A stretch of 53,418 nt of DNA, from positions 1-53,418 of the forward strand of contig CAZQKR010000026.1 in NCBI GenBank assembly GCA_964594045.1. Reading direction: 5' to 3'. The notes under the pieces are model-generated. The model was not told where the DNA came from. It made no database searches and was given only the letters and a program-made list of their open reading frames with translations. The position numbers and the translations under genes are program-made. This document shows positions 1 through 9,766 of this stretch, in pieces; the stretch's first letter is position 1; the number at the start of each line of letters is the position of its first letter. The stretch comes from UBA2365 sp964594045. Its GTDB lineage: Bacteria > Bacteroidota > Bacteroidia > Chitinophagales > Saprospiraceae.

Positions 1-129
1 TGTCAACTATTTTTTTAAAAAAACATTATGTCGCACTAAAAAGGACAAGTCAGGAGGCAAATTGAAATTATTGAGTCCTTCTTTTGGATAAAGTCCAAAA
101 TGAACAATTCATCGTAAGTAATTCATAAA

Positions 130-163
130 AAAATGCATTTTCAAATCAATGAAAATGCATTTT
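130..163 (-). terminator. Terminator-like hairpin downstream of the superoxide dismutase gene
   Basis: A perfect 13-bp inverted repeat (130-142 and 151-163, arms aaaatgcattttc/gaaaatgcatttt) encloses an 8-nt loop. On the minus strand it is followed by a run of T (A-run at 125-130 on the plus strand). It lies 30 bp past the stop codon of the dismutase gene, where an intrinsic terminator would be expected. Confidence 0.6.
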
Positions 164-192
164 GCAATCAAACTTTAAATTGAGTCAGCTCA

Positions 193-873
193 TTATTTAT
201 TCATTTTTTTGAGTGCCATCTCATAGTTGTCACTCACCTGTTCCCAGTTGATGATATTCCAGATGTTACTCATATAATCACCTCTTTTATTCTGGTATTT
301 CAAATAGTACGCATGTTCCCAAACATCAATACCCAAAACAGGAATTCCTTTGCATTGGCAAATATCCATGAGCGGATTATCCTGGTTGGGCGTTGAGCAT
401 ACAGCCAGTTTACCATCGCTATTGACATACAACCAGCTCCAGCCGCTTCCGAATTGAGTCAAACCTGCCTTATTGACTGCTTCCTTCATTGCATTGAAGT
501 TGCCAAATGATTCGTTGATCGCTTTTTCGAGTTTTGCAGACGGGTTGGTTTTTTTATTGGTAAGTACAGACCAGAACAGTTCGTGGTTGTAATGACCACC
601 TCCGTTATTGCGCACAGCAACACTGTATCCGGAAATGTTTGCCATCAGTTCTTCAAGTGTTTTTGGGACGTTGGCATTTCCTTCAAGTGCCTTATTCAGA
701 TTAGTAACGTATGCAGCATGATGTTTGTTGAAATGGATATCCATGGTGTTTGCGTCAATATAAGGTTCCAGGGATTCTTTTGCGTAGGGTAAGGGTTTTT
801 GAGAGAACTGAGCCTGTGCAAGACCTGAAATTAAGATCAGTGCGAACAAAAACAAAGATTTGTAACTTTTCAT
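193..873 (-). CDS. sodA: Exported superoxide dismutase, Mn-type signature
   Basis: Dismutates superoxide to O2 and H2O2. Residues 1-21 form a Sec signal peptide ending AQAQ, so the enzyme is probably periplasmic. By alignment with human MnSOD the metal ligands are His47, His97, Asp183 and His187 (motif DVWEHAYY), and Tyr55 is the active-site gateway residue. Gln164 in the NQDNP motif and the GGGHYNH signature favour Mn or cambialistic metal use over strict Fe use. Length 226 aa is normal for the family plus a leader. The gene stands alone, divided from the nqr operon by its terminator and about 250 bp, and has its own terminator-like hairpin downstream. The family call is certain; the metal preference is inferred from signature residues. 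Confidence 0.95.
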   Translation of the reverse strand: MKSYKSLFLFALILISGLAQAQFSQKPLPYAKESLEPYIDANTMDIHFNKHHAAYVTNLNKALEGNANVPKTLEELMANISGYSVAVRNNGGGHYNHELFWSVLTNKKTNPSAKLEKAINESFGNFNAMKEAVNKAGLTQFGSGWSWLYVNSDGKLAVCSTPNQDNPLMDICQCKGIPVLGIDVWEHAYYLKYQNKRGDYMSNIWNIINWEQVSDNYEMALKKMNK

Positions 874-1092
874 GAGCTTAAATTTTTTAGATTTTAATAA
901 TTTCCGAGATTGGATTCAAAAAAGCCCGGGTTGCAACCTATAATGCAATTTTAATCCTGAATTCGTTTTCAAATAAAATAAATCGATTGTAAGGGTTAAC
1001 AATCCTGTAGTTCAATTGTTTTTGTGCAAAACAGTGAACAAAAAAAAATTAACATTTCGTTCAAGATATTTTGGTATAGGTAAACAAGTGAC

Positions 1093-1127
1093 AAAAAAAG
1101 CCTTCCCGAAGGAAGGCCTTTTATTTT
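1093..1127 (-). terminator. Terminator of the nqr operon
   Basis: Stem gccttcc (1100-1106) / ggaaggc (1111-1117) with loop cgaa, flanked by an A-run at 1093-1099 that reads as a T-run on the minus strand. It lies directly after the nqrF stop codon. Confidence 0.75.
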
Positions 1128-2452
1128 TATGATCCAAAATCGTCAAAGAAAATATTTTCCCTCGGGACGCCCAGATCATTGAGCGTGTTCTGGATTGATT
1201 GATTCATTGCAGGCGGGCCGCAATAGTAATATTCAACTTCCTCAGGTTCAGCGTGGTTTTTCAGATATTGCTCATACAATACGGGCATGATGAAACCTTT
1301 GAAACCATCTCCTTCCTTATCGAACATATCTTTTTTGATCTTCCAGTTGTCTTCAGGCAACGGATTGTCCAATGCCACAAAGAATTTGAAATTATCGAAT
1401 TCAGCTTCTATCTTTTTAAAGTCTTCCAGGTAGAAGAGTTCGCGTTTTGTTCTTCCTCCATACCAGAATGATACTTTACGGTGTTTCATTTTTTCAGTAT
1501 GGAACATGTGGAATATATGAGATCTGAGCGGGGCCATACCGGCACCACCTCCGATGTAGACCATTTCCTTTTGTGATTTCTCCTGGATGAAGAATTCTCC
1601 GTAAGGCCCTGAGATGGTCACTTTGTCACCCGGTTTTCTGCTGAAAACATAGGAACTGCAAATTCCCGGGTTGATATCTTTCCAGGTATTTTTTTCTTTA
1701 TCCCATGGTGGCGCAGCTACTCTGATGTTGAGCATTACGATATCTCCTTCGGCCGGGTGACTGGCCATGGAATAAGCCCTGAAGATAGGTTCTTCATTTT
1801 TCATTTTAAGACCCCACATTTTCCAGTTGTCCCATTCAGACTGGAATTCATCCGGTTTTTTACCCATTCTCGGATGTGCGGTGATGTCAATATCTTTATA
1901 TTCAACAGAACATGCAGGAACGTCGATCTGGATATAGCCACCTGCTTTATAATCAAGGTGCTCTCCTTCAGGAAGTTTGACTACAAATTCTTTGATGAAT
2001 GTCGCGACATTATAATTTGAAACGACTTCGCATTCAAGTTTTTTAACGCCGAAGACCTCTTCCGGTACCCGGATATCCATATCACCCCGGACTTTAACCT
2101 GACAAGCCAGTCTGACGTGTTCTGCTACTTCTCCGCGGGACAAGTGGTTCAACTCTGTTGGTAGAACATCGCCTCCACCTGAGTCAATTTTACATTTGCA
2201 CATGGCGCAGGTTCCGCCTCCTCCGCAAGCAGATGGAAGGAAAACATTAAGTGAGGCAAGTGCAGAAAGGAGAGAACTGCCTGGCTGCGTGATCAGTGGA
2301 TTTTCTTTGTCCCCATTGACGAATACTTTAACGTCCCCTGCAGGAAGTAGTTTTTTCCTGGCAAAAATAAGCATGAACGAAAGAGCCAGGATAGTAAGCA
2401 CGAAAACTGCTACGGAGGACAGGATCAAGGTATATTCAATTACAAGATTCAT
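1127..2452 (-). CDS. nqrF: Na+-translocating NADH:quinone reductase subunit F
   Basis: Entry point for electrons in Na+-NQR: oxidises NADH through FAD and passes electrons to a [2Fe-2S] centre. Residues 5-31 are a membrane anchor. The plant-type ferredoxin domain has Cys76, Cys82, Cys85 and Cys117. The FAD-binding motif RAYSMAS is at 225-231, GPYGEFF at 282-288, and the NADH-binding GGGAGMAPLRS at 301-311, with YYYCGPP near the C-terminus. The length of 441 aa is close to the usual NqrF size. It is the last gene of the operon, 95 bp after nqrE, and is followed by a strong terminator hairpin. Confidence 0.97.
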   Translation of the reverse strand: MNLVIEYTLILSSVAVFVLTILALSFMLIFARKKLLPAGDVKVFVNGDKENPLITQPGSSLLSALASLNVFLPSACGGGGTCAMCKCKIDSGGGDVLPTELNHLSRGEVAEHVRLACQVKVRGDMDIRVPEEVFGVKKLECEVVSNYNVATFIKEFVVKLPEGEHLDYKAGGYIQIDVPACSVEYKDIDITAHPRMGKKPDEFQSEWDNWKMWGLKMKNEEPIFRAYSMASHPAEGDIVMLNIRVAAPPWDKEKNTWKDINPGICSSYVFSRKPGDKVTISGPYGEFFIQEKSQKEMVYIGGGAGMAPLRSHIFHMFHTEKMKHRKVSFWYGGRTKRELFYLEDFKKIEAEFDNFKFFVALDNPLPEDNWKIKKDMFDKEGDGFKGFIMPVLYEQYLKNHAEPEEVEYYYCGPPAMNQSIQNTLNDLGVPRENIFFDDFGS

Positions 2453-2547
2453 GTGTGCTTTTTTTTATTTAGTTGGATCTGAGATTTACTTCTGACCTGA
2501 TTGAATTTGATTCAGTAGAAAGAAAAACAGTTCCTCTGATGATGAAT

Positions 2548-3159
2548 TTACTTTGTAAAAAATGCCGCCGGATCGATACCCATAAGGCTCATGAAAGCCA
2601 TACCCATCAGTCCGGTGAGAATGAAAGCAATGCCGAGACCCTGGAGTGGCGCGGGAATATTGGAATATCTCAATTTTTCCCTGATCGCAGCTATGGCAAT
2701 GATTGCCAATGCCCAACCCATTCCACCACCAAGCCCGAATGCAACTGATTCAGAAAAATTGTATTCTCGGGAGATCATGAACAAAGAACCACCCAGGATA
2801 GCGCAGTTGACCGTGATCAATGGAAGAAAAATACCCAATGAATTATAGAGGGCGGGCGATACTTTTTCAACAACCATCTCCACCAATTGTACCATAGATG
2901 CAATCACCGCAATGAATAAAATGAATCGTAAAAAAGTAAGGTCTATTCCGAAAACGCCTGTTTCAACCAACAGGTATTCGCTGATCAACCAATTCACTGG
3001 TATGGTGATGCCCTGAACGAAAATCACTGCAAGTCCCAGGCCGGTAGCGGTTTTGACTGATTTGGAAACCGCCAGAAAGGAGCACATTCCCAGAAAATAG
3101 GATAAAATCAGATTCTCAATGAATGCAGCCTTTATGAATATATTGATAAAATCTATCAT
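2548..3159 (-). CDS. nqrE: Na+-NQR subunit E
   Basis: Integral membrane subunit of the Na+ pump with about six hydrophobic helices, 203 aa. NqrD and NqrE together form an inverted-topology pair holding an intramembrane iron-sulfur centre. The expected cysteines are present as Cys26 (motif LGMCSF) and Cys119 (motif VNCAIL). It begins 10 bp after nqrD ends, so translation is probably coupled. The sequence is very conserved (ENLILSYFLGMCSF). Confidence 0.96.
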   Translation of the reverse strand: MIDFINIFIKAAFIENLILSYFLGMCSFLAVSKSVKTATGLGLAVIFVQGITIPVNWLISEYLLVETGVFGIDLTFLRFILFIAVIASMVQLVEMVVEKVSPALYNSLGIFLPLITVNCAILGGSLFMISREYNFSESVAFGLGGGMGWALAIIAIAAIREKLRYSNIPAPLQGLGIAFILTGLMGMAFMSLMGIDPAAFFTK

Positions 3160-3169
3160 ACTGAAATAA

Positions 3170-3877
3170 TTAAGAAATGTTAATTAATTTGCGGTTAACA
3201 GACCGCTGGATCCAGATAATAATTGCCAGAATGAACATGGCTGCAACAGGAAGCACCATCAGGTTGTTGTTGGTATACCATCCCATCCATGCTGAGTCAG
3301 CAGTATTAATTAGGTATTCTGCGCTTTTACCGATAAGTTTAACTTCCAGCGGACTTCCTGCCATGAGGGTTCCTTTCCCCAGGATCTCTCTGAAAAATGA
3401 GATCACGACCAAAATAATACCATAACCGAGAGAGTTGCCAATGCCATCCAGAAAAGATTTCCACGGAGTATTTGCCATAGCAAAAGCCTCCAGCCGTCCC
3501 ATGACGATACAGTTGGTAATGATCAGGCCGATAAACACTGAGAGCTGTTTCCAGACCGGAAAACTATACGCTTTCAGAAAAAGTTCAACTACAGTCACCA
3601 AAAATGCAATGATCACCAGTTGAACGATCATTCTTACCTGCGAAGGAATATACTTTCTGAGCAATGAAGTGAATAAATTTGAGAAAGCCACAACAAATAA
3701 AACGGCAATACTCATCACAATTGATGGCCAAAGCATAGAAGTAACCGCCAAAGCGGAGCAAACTCCCAAAATCTGGACAGTGATTGGGTTATTGTCGTTA
3801 AGTGGTTCTGTAACCAGCTTTCTTTCTTTTTTGCCAAAGGCAAAAAATGAAAGCTTATTTACTTTATTTTCTGTCAT
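3170..3877 (-). CDS. nqrD: Na+-NQR subunit D
   Basis: Membrane partner of NqrE in the Na+-translocating core. The cysteines matching the intramembrane Fe-S ligands are Cys40 (LGVCSALAVT) and Cys123 (ITNCIVMGRLE). At 235 aa it is about 25 residues longer than the Vibrio protein because of a hydrophilic N-terminal extension (residues 1-30, KKERK-rich) that should lie in the cytoplasm. It sits 13 bp after nqrC and 10 bp before nqrE. Confidence 0.96.
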   Translation of the reverse strand: MTENKVNKLSFFAFGKKERKLVTEPLNDNNPITVQILGVCSALAVTSMLWPSIVMSIAVLFVVAFSNLFTSLLRKYIPSQVRMIVQLVIIAFLVTVVELFLKAYSFPVWKQLSVFIGLIITNCIVMGRLEAFAMANTPWKSFLDGIGNSLGYGIILVVISFFREILGKGTLMAGSPLEVKLIGKSAEYLINTADSAWMGWYTNNNLMVLPVAAMFILAIIIWIQRSVNRKLINIS

Positions 3878-3890
3878 AATTCCGGATATT

Positions 3891-4640
3891 TTATTTCTTT
3901 ATTGATTTGATGTATGCCTCATAGCTCTTTAAACCATTCTGCAACATTTTGGTAACTCCGTTGCCTGTTAAAGTTGCAGCTGTAATACCATCCACTTCGT
4001 GGTCAGGATCAGATACACCGCCTTTCATCAAACTGATCGATCGATAATTTCCCTGCCCGTCATAAATTTTCTTGCCAATAAATGAAAGCCTGAAGGCAGG
4101 ATTGTCCTTGATCTCAGCTCCCATACCCGGTGTTTCTGACACGTGGTCGAATGAAACACCAATCACAGTATTGAGGTCTGAATCCAAGGCAACATTACCT
4201 GCCACTTCATCCCAGAGACCGTTACCCCTGAGGCCAAAAATATAGACCGGACTGTTTTCGGTCCCTTTGTAAATATATACAGGCAGCAACCTTTCTGATT
4301 CCTTTTTTTTCTTTTCCTTTGAAAGATTGATATTTTCTGCCATTCCTCCAGGATATCCTTTGGATTCAACCACAGCTTTATCCAAAATTTCACCTTTTGA
4401 ATTAACTACCACCTGTTCAATTTTTTCATTGAACACTTTAGCCACTTCCTGGTTGGTCATTTCCATCACAGATCCGCTTCCAAGTTTTTCCTGGATGGAC
4501 TGCAGAACGAATTTCTTCTGGAAAATAGCCTGATTCTCATCGTGAATGTCTTTCAATCCGGTAAATAGCAGCGAAAGTACTAATGCCACAAATGAAGTCA
4601 ACAAGCTGATAAAGACGATGATAAAATTTGAACTACGCAC
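3891..4640 (-). CDS. nqrC: Na+-NQR subunit C, covalent FMN carrier
   Basis: Membrane-anchored periplasmic subunit carrying covalently bound FMN. One N-terminal helix (about residues 5-28) is followed by the FMN-binding domain. The flavinylation motif reads DGITAATLTGNGV (217-229), with Thr223 as the expected attachment residue. The usual S-G-A-T is T-A-A-T here, which keeps the essential last Thr. The start codon overlaps the end of nqrB by 8 bp. The ApbE flavin transferase needed to load FMN is not encoded in this window. Confidence 0.96.
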   Translation of the reverse strand: MRSSNFIIVFISLLTSFVALVLSLLFTGLKDIHDENQAIFQKKFVLQSIQEKLGSGSVMEMTNQEVAKVFNEKIEQVVVNSKGEILDKAVVESKGYPGGMAENINLSKEKKKKESERLLPVYIYKGTENSPVYIFGLRGNGLWDEVAGNVALDSDLNTVIGVSFDHVSETPGMGAEIKDNPAFRLSFIGKKIYDGQGNYRSISLMKGGVSDPDHEVDGITAATLTGNGVTKMLQNGLKSYEAYIKSIKK

Positions 4641-5889
4641 GTTTTAATCTTTTATTGATATGATTTTGAATAATATAATGGTCAATCAGGGGTGCAAAAG
4701 TATTCATGAAAATGATCGCAAGCATCCAGCCTTCAGGGTATGCCGGGTTTAAAACCCTGACAACAATGGCAATAAAACCAATCAAAAATCCATAAATCCA
4801 TTTTCCCCTATTGGTAGATGCTGCAGTTATCGGGTCGGTCGCCATGAAAATAATGGCAAACAATGCACTACCCATCACAAAATGATAATACCAGGGAATT
4901 TCCATCATCGGTGTGGCTCCCCAGAAGTTCATGATGATTCCTGTAATCGCAGTACCCAGGATTGCACTCACTATGATCCGCCAGCTGGCGACCTTTGTGA
5001 ATATAAGGAACAATCCGCCTAAAATGATGAGTGGTTTGGAAGTCTCACCGATTGAACCGGGAATAGTGCCATAAAACAAATCCGAAACTCCGTTCGGATA
5101 TCTTTCCACTACAGTGTTCCAGTTGTTTTCCACGACAACGCTCAGCGGTGTTGCACCGGAAAAACCATCGGCAATCACACCTGCCGTATCAAATTTCAGC
5201 CAACCAAACCAGTCAAAAATCGTGTTCATGAATCCTGTGTGCCACCAGCTGTAATCCACTGCTGCACCTGCTTTGAGATTTTCAAATCCGGATACCCAAA
5301 CACTGTCTCCGGCAATGGATGTAGGATAGGCAAAAAACACAAACATCCTGGTAAGTAATGCGATGTTCCATATATTCATTCCAGTTCCTCCGAATGCTTC
5401 CTTACCGATGATCACAGCAAAAATAATTGCCAATGATAATATCCATAATGGAATATCAGGTGGCATGATCAGAGGTATCAAAGCGCCGGTAACCAGATAT
5501 CCTTCTTCAATGTTATGTCCTCTTTTGTAAGCATAGTAAAATTCAATTCCGAGCCCGACAACATTTGACACTATAAAAATGGGAATGATCTGGATGAGAC
5601 CGTAAAATAATTTTAAATTGGCGGCCTCAAAAAATCCCGGATATTGACCCATCGCCAGAAAATGCTGGTGTCCGATATTATATGTGCCAAAAATATATGC
5701 CGGAATCAATGCAATGACAACAAAGGTCATCAGTCGCTTTAAATCCATGCCATCTCGAATGTGCACACCTTTTCTTGTAGTTTGGTTAGGTGCGTACACA
5801 AAAGAAAAGAACCCGTCGAACAATGTGTGCAGGAACGGATGCTTGGCTTTATCTGGTTCGATCTTTTTGAAAAAACGTAATAATCCCAT
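4633..5889 (-). CDS. nqrB: Na+-NQR subunit B, covalent FMN and Na+ channel subunit
   Basis: Large membrane subunit (418 aa, about ten helices) that carries a covalent FMN, binds quinone and forms the Na+ path. The flavinylation motif DGFSGATPLS is at 241-250, so the modified residue should be Thr247. Other conserved blocks include the GKEAFGGTGMNIWN segment (163-175). It follows nqrA by 28 bp and overlaps nqrC by 8 bp. Confidence 0.97.
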   Translation of the reverse strand: MGLLRFFKKIEPDKAKHPFLHTLFDGFFSFVYAPNQTTRKGVHIRDGMDLKRLMTFVVIALIPAYIFGTYNIGHQHFLAMGQYPGFFEAANLKLFYGLIQIIPIFIVSNVVGLGIEFYYAYKRGHNIEEGYLVTGALIPLIMPPDIPLWILSLAIIFAVIIGKEAFGGTGMNIWNIALLTRMFVFFAYPTSIAGDSVWVSGFENLKAGAAVDYSWWHTGFMNTIFDWFGWLKFDTAGVIADGFSGATPLSVVVENNWNTVVERYPNGVSDLFYGTIPGSIGETSKPLIILGGLFLIFTKVASWRIIVSAILGTAITGIIMNFWGATPMMEIPWYYHFVMGSALFAIIFMATDPITAASTNRGKWIYGFLIGFIAIVVRVLNPAYPEGWMLAIIFMNTFAPLIDHYIIQNHINKRLKRA

Positions 5890-5917
5890 GGGTTTATTTA
5901 TTCTGTCTTATTAATAA

Positions 5918-7306
5918 TTATGCCTGAGCCATTAACAATTCCTGTCCTTGTCTCAATATCTGCTGCAAATGCTGTTTGGATAAACAGGAAAATTCGCATA
6001 TTGCAATATCTTCATTCTCTATTTCGTAAATGCCTAAACCTTCCATCAATTCATAATCCTTGGCCAAAATTGCCTTCATCAGGTGCTGGGGATAAATATT
6101 CATTGGCAATACAGATTCATAATCGCCTGTGACCACAAATGCACGCTTTTCGCCCCTTGAATTGGTCGTAACTTTGAATTCCCTGTTTTTGAAAATAAAG
6201 TTCAGGAATGTTCTGGAAATACTTGGCCGGGCAACACCCGGAAGCAGCCATCCGAACAACTCATAATCATTACCTTCAGGAATGACTGTGATCTGATCGT
6301 CAAAGGCATTCAGGAATTCACATTTGAATTTCTGTTCTCCTGTCAGCACATCGCCTGAAATGATCCTGATATTTTCATTTACGACCATGTGACTGATCAT
6401 CTGACAGATATTTGCGCCAATATGTGTTTCGACATATTTAGGCCCGCCTATTTCGGAACCTGTTAAAGCAACAATACGTTTACTGTTGAAAATCTTCTTT
6501 AAAAACAGATCTCCGATCAAGGCTACATCCTGAACATTCAATGTCCATACTTTGTCTCCTGAATTTATTGGTGCAATGTGGTGTATCTGGACACCCACAT
6601 TTCCAACAGGATGCTTACCTCTGAACCAATTCTTTTCAACATTCTGGGCGTTTCTGAAGACTGCAGAAGGTGCATTTTTCCTGTTGGCATCCAGGCCGAG
6701 ATAAACTTTTCCACTGGTAAGCCTGTTCAGCACATCCAAACCTGTCTGGAAGGATTCCCCCGATTCATTCATGATAAAACTTAGGTCCGGAGCCAATGGT
6801 GCTGTATCAAAGGTTGAAATGAAAATGTTCTTAGGAATGGCTTCTGTATCAGGAACCAAATTGAACGGTCTTTGTCTGATCAGTGGCCACGCACCTGCTT
6901 CCTGTAAAAATCCTACCAGTTCGGCGCGTTCACATGTTTTAAAATCAGGAGGATTGAACGCTTTATATTCAACCTTGCCATCATTTTTGATCACGATCTC
7001 CTTAATGGCTCTTTTTTCACCCCGGTTGATGCTCTCGATCTCTCCGCTTACCGGGGCAACGAATTTCAGTTCTGTCCTTGCTTTATCAAAGAACAATACG
7101 TCTCCCGCCAGGACTTTATCACCAACGTTGACAGTTAATTTTGGAATTGGCACAATTCCTCTGAAATTGAAAGGCTGAACAGCAAAAGTACTGACTCCTT
7201 CTGCAGGAACGATCTGCTTGGTTGCTGATCCCTGTAACCTGATGTCATAACCTTTTCTCAGAAAATTTACTTTATGGGAACCTGTGTATGAAGGTTTAGT
7301 TGACAT
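5918..7306 (-). CDS. nqrA: Na+-NQR subunit A
   Basis: First gene of the nqrABCDEF operon. NqrA is a cytoplasmic subunit without cofactors that docks on NqrB and takes part in quinone binding. The 462-aa length and conserved blocks (the N-terminal barrel-sandwich region about 25-100 with KAR and VSGEIESI, GAWPLIRQRPF about 137-147, and GLGIYEIENEDIAICEFSC near the end) fit the family. The ATG is 30 bp from a TATATTTG promoter box, which supports the start. Confidence 0.96.
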   Translation of the reverse strand: MSTKPSYTGSHKVNFLRKGYDIRLQGSATKQIVPAEGVSTFAVQPFNFRGIVPIPKLTVNVGDKVLAGDVLFFDKARTELKFVAPVSGEIESINRGEKRAIKEIVIKNDGKVEYKAFNPPDFKTCERAELVGFLQEAGAWPLIRQRPFNLVPDTEAIPKNIFISTFDTAPLAPDLSFIMNESGESFQTGLDVLNRLTSGKVYLGLDANRKNAPSAVFRNAQNVEKNWFRGKHPVGNVGVQIHHIAPINSGDKVWTLNVQDVALIGDLFLKKIFNSKRIVALTGSEIGGPKYVETHIGANICQMISHMVVNENIRIISGDVLTGEQKFKCEFLNAFDDQITVIPEGNDYELFGWLLPGVARPSISRTFLNFIFKNREFKVTTNSRGEKRAFVVTGDYESVLPMNIYPQHLMKAILAKDYELMEGLGIYEIENEDIAICEFSCLSKQHLQQILRQGQELLMAQA

Positions 7307-7335
7307 AATTTAATATAATTTTAACTTATTCGGGG

Positions 7336-7363
7336 CAAATATAAGAAAGTGAGTTCAGACAAA
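7336..7363 (-). promoter_or_regulatory. Probable Bacteroidota-type promoter of the nqr operon
   Basis: On the minus strand TATATTTG (7336-7343) matches the Bacteroidota -7 consensus TAnnTTTG. A TTTG lies upstream at 7360-7363, 16 nt away, a little closer than the usual 19-21. Transcription would start about 20-25 nt before the nqrA ATG. Confidence 0.5.
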
Positions 7364-7632
7364 TACATTAAAAGGAATATTTTAGTGATCAAGTCTTATT
7401 TAAATAGTTTCTTAATAATGAATATTCTTTGGAAAAAGTCCGTTTTGGCTGAAAAAACTGCAGATAAAACGGGTTCCAAATTTAATTTGGTTTAACAGAC
7501 CGTAAAATGTGGTTTGCCAGCCGGGGGTTATGGTAAGCCTGAAGACGAATTTATTTTAATTACGAAAAGATATTTCAGCTGAATAGTTTTACCTTCAACT
7601 GAGCTATGGGTCGATCAAAAAATATAAAGCAT
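7364..7632. other. Intergenic, no gene seen
   Basis: Region between the nqr promoter and the pepT terminator. No reading frame with coding character, RNA gene or repeat was recognised. Confidence 0.5.
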
Positions 7633-7667
7633 AAAAAAAGCCGTGAAAGTTCACGGCTCTTTTTTTC
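7633..7667 (-). terminator. Terminator downstream of pepT (probably bidirectional)
   Basis: Stem agccgtga (7639-7646) / tcacggct (7651-7658), loop aagt, with an A-run before (7633-7639) and a T-run after (7660-7666), so it could work on both strands. It lies about 75 bp after the pepT stop. Confidence 0.75.
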
Positions 7668-7740
7668 TGAAAATTGACCAGGCCGGAAAAAAGATCCAGG
7701 CCATGTTAAACTGAAACATTCAGTATATCATATATGAATG

Positions 7741-8982
7741 TCAGGCGATGGCATCTCCCTGTTCGTACAGTTCTGCTATTCTTACGATCACTTTTGCAGC
7801 TTTTTCCATGGATTCAACAGCAACGTATTCAAATTTACCATGGAAATTGTGCCCTCCGGCAAAAATGTTCGGACAGGGCAATCCCATATAGGAAAGTCTG
7901 GATCCGTCCGTTCCTCCCCGTATAGGAACGATATGTGGCTCGATACTGAGGTCTTCCATCGCTTTTTTAGCGATCTCAACAATGTGGAACACCGGCTCAA
8001 CCATTTCTCTCATGTTAAAATACTGATCGTTCAATTCGAGGCGGAAAACATCATCACCATACCTTTTTTTCATAAACTCAACCGCTTCGGCGATCAACTT
8101 CTTTTTCTGTTCGAACTTGGTCCGGTCATGATCCCTGATGATATACTGGAGCATTGCTTTTTCCACGCTTCCTTCCATTTTGATCAAATGGTAGAAACCT
8201 TCGTATTTTTCAGTGAATTCCGGACGTTCAAAGACAGGAAGCAGCGCATTGAACTCCATTCCGATGAGAATGGAATTAAGCATCTTGTTTTTGGCATAAC
8301 CAGGGTGGATATTCCTTCCCTGAATATGAACTTTGGCACCCGCAGCATTGAAATTCTCATATTCGAGTTCGCCCACCATACCGCCATCCATGGTATAGGC
8401 ATATTTTGCACCGAATTTAGCCACGTCAAAATGATCCACACCTCTTCCGATCTCTTCATCCGGTGTAAATCCAACCTTGATGGTTCCATGCTTGATCTCA
8501 GGATGTTCTACCAGGTATTCAATTGCAGTCATGATCTCTGCCACTCCGGCCTTATCATCAGCTCCGAGCAGGGTATTTCCGTCAGTTGTGATGATCGTAT
8601 CGCCCAGATAAATATTCAGTTCAGGGAAATCTTTTGGAGACAACACCAGGTTTTTTTCTGCATTGATCACCAGATCCTGTCCCTGGTAATTGGGCCAGAA
8701 CTGAGGGTTGACATTTTCTCCGGACATATCCGGAGCAGTATCCATGTGTGCTATAAATCCAATAACCGGAACATCCTTATCTGTATTTGATGGCAAAGTG
8801 GCCATCAGATAACACTTTTCATCCAGTGAAATGTCAACTAAACCAAGATCTTCCAGTTCCTTTTTCAACATGTTGGCCAGATTGAATTGCTTTTCGGTAC
8901 TTGGCGTCGTTTCGGAACTGTCGTCAGATTTTGTGTCAACAGCAATATAACGTAAAAAACGTTCCAATACTTTTTCTTTCAT
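7741..8982 (-). CDS. pepT: Peptidase T (tripeptide aminopeptidase)
   Basis: Cytoplasmic di-zinc aminopeptidase of family M20B that removes N-terminal residues from tripeptides. Visible metal and active-site motifs: IAHMDTAP (His79, Asp81), GADDKAG (Asp142), PDEEIGRG (Glu176/Glu177), YTMDGG (Asp199) and GGHNFHGKFEY near the C-terminus. The RGGTDGSRLS segment is typical of PepT. Length 413 aa is normal. It appears monocistronic with its own terminator and an AT-rich upstream region. Confidence 0.96.
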   Translation of the reverse strand: MKEKVLERFLRYIAVDTKSDDSSETTPSTEKQFNLANMLKKELEDLGLVDISLDEKCYLMATLPSNTDKDVPVIGFIAHMDTAPDMSGENVNPQFWPNYQGQDLVINAEKNLVLSPKDFPELNIYLGDTIITTDGNTLLGADDKAGVAEIMTAIEYLVEHPEIKHGTIKVGFTPDEEIGRGVDHFDVAKFGAKYAYTMDGGMVGELEYENFNAAGAKVHIQGRNIHPGYAKNKMLNSILIGMEFNALLPVFERPEFTEKYEGFYHLIKMEGSVEKAMLQYIIRDHDRTKFEQKKKLIAEAVEFMKKRYGDDVFRLELNDQYFNMREMVEPVFHIVEIAKKAMEDLSIEPHIVPIRGGTDGSRLSYMGLPCPNIFAGGHNFHGKFEYVAVESMEKAAKVIVRIAELYEQGDAIA

Positions 8983-9766
8983 TTCTATATTTTATTAATT
9001 TTAAATAAAAGTTTTTTAATAATTATGATGATAGATAAAAACAAATAATTGAAAATAATCGCAAAGTTCTTTTCTTTTCAAACCAATAGGAAGATGAATA
9101 AAAACAGCAAATATCTTATCATTATTTGTTAGTTAGTATTTAAGTACAATATCATACAACTTCCTTAAAAAAATCATTAATTCTCAAAATTTAACATCTT
9201 GTTTTTCTTTGTATGATATATTTAACCTAGTACTCTATTTCGGTCAGCAAAAAATCCTATTAAAACAATCAATAGAAACTAATAAATTGACATTAAAATT
9301 ACATAAATCAAAACAGTAGCAATTTATTCACTTAAAAATGGAAAATCATTGAAATTTCCAAATTAATTCCTATCTTAAACTAGAATTATAATTTTAACAA
9401 AAGAAAATCCAAAGCCCAATTTTCCAATCCATGTAATAAGCCCCTTACCTTCAGTTTGAATTCAATTCACAAATTACATATGTGGCTAAAAACTTAGCAT
9501 ACTCAACTGGAAAATAAGCAATTTAGATTTTTGATACCATCAAAACTAGATTCTAACCAACTAGCAAAAGATAAAATATTTACACAATAATCGATGTAAT
9601 AACAATTTTAAATGAGTATTACAATAGATTCATTAAAAGAAACCTTAATATAAATAAATTTGTAATATAAGTTTAAAATAGCATTTAAAACAAAAGCCAA
9701 TATTTAGTTCATAAGTAGAATTCCCGCTAAGGTAAATTATCAATTAAACAATGTTACTATCATGGT
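8983..9766. other. Long AT-rich intergenic region
   Basis: About 780 bp of very AT-rich sequence with no convincing reading frame, RNA gene or clean repeat. Base composition is visibly lower in G+C than the genes on both sides, and this continues across the small lipoprotein gene to about 10400. Confidence 0.5.

Noticed and set aside
7738..8790. 350-codon open frame on the plus strand
   Set aside because: It is fully antisense to pepT, whose catalytic motifs are all present. The translated product is rich in His, Phe and Cys without domain features, typical of a shadow frame.
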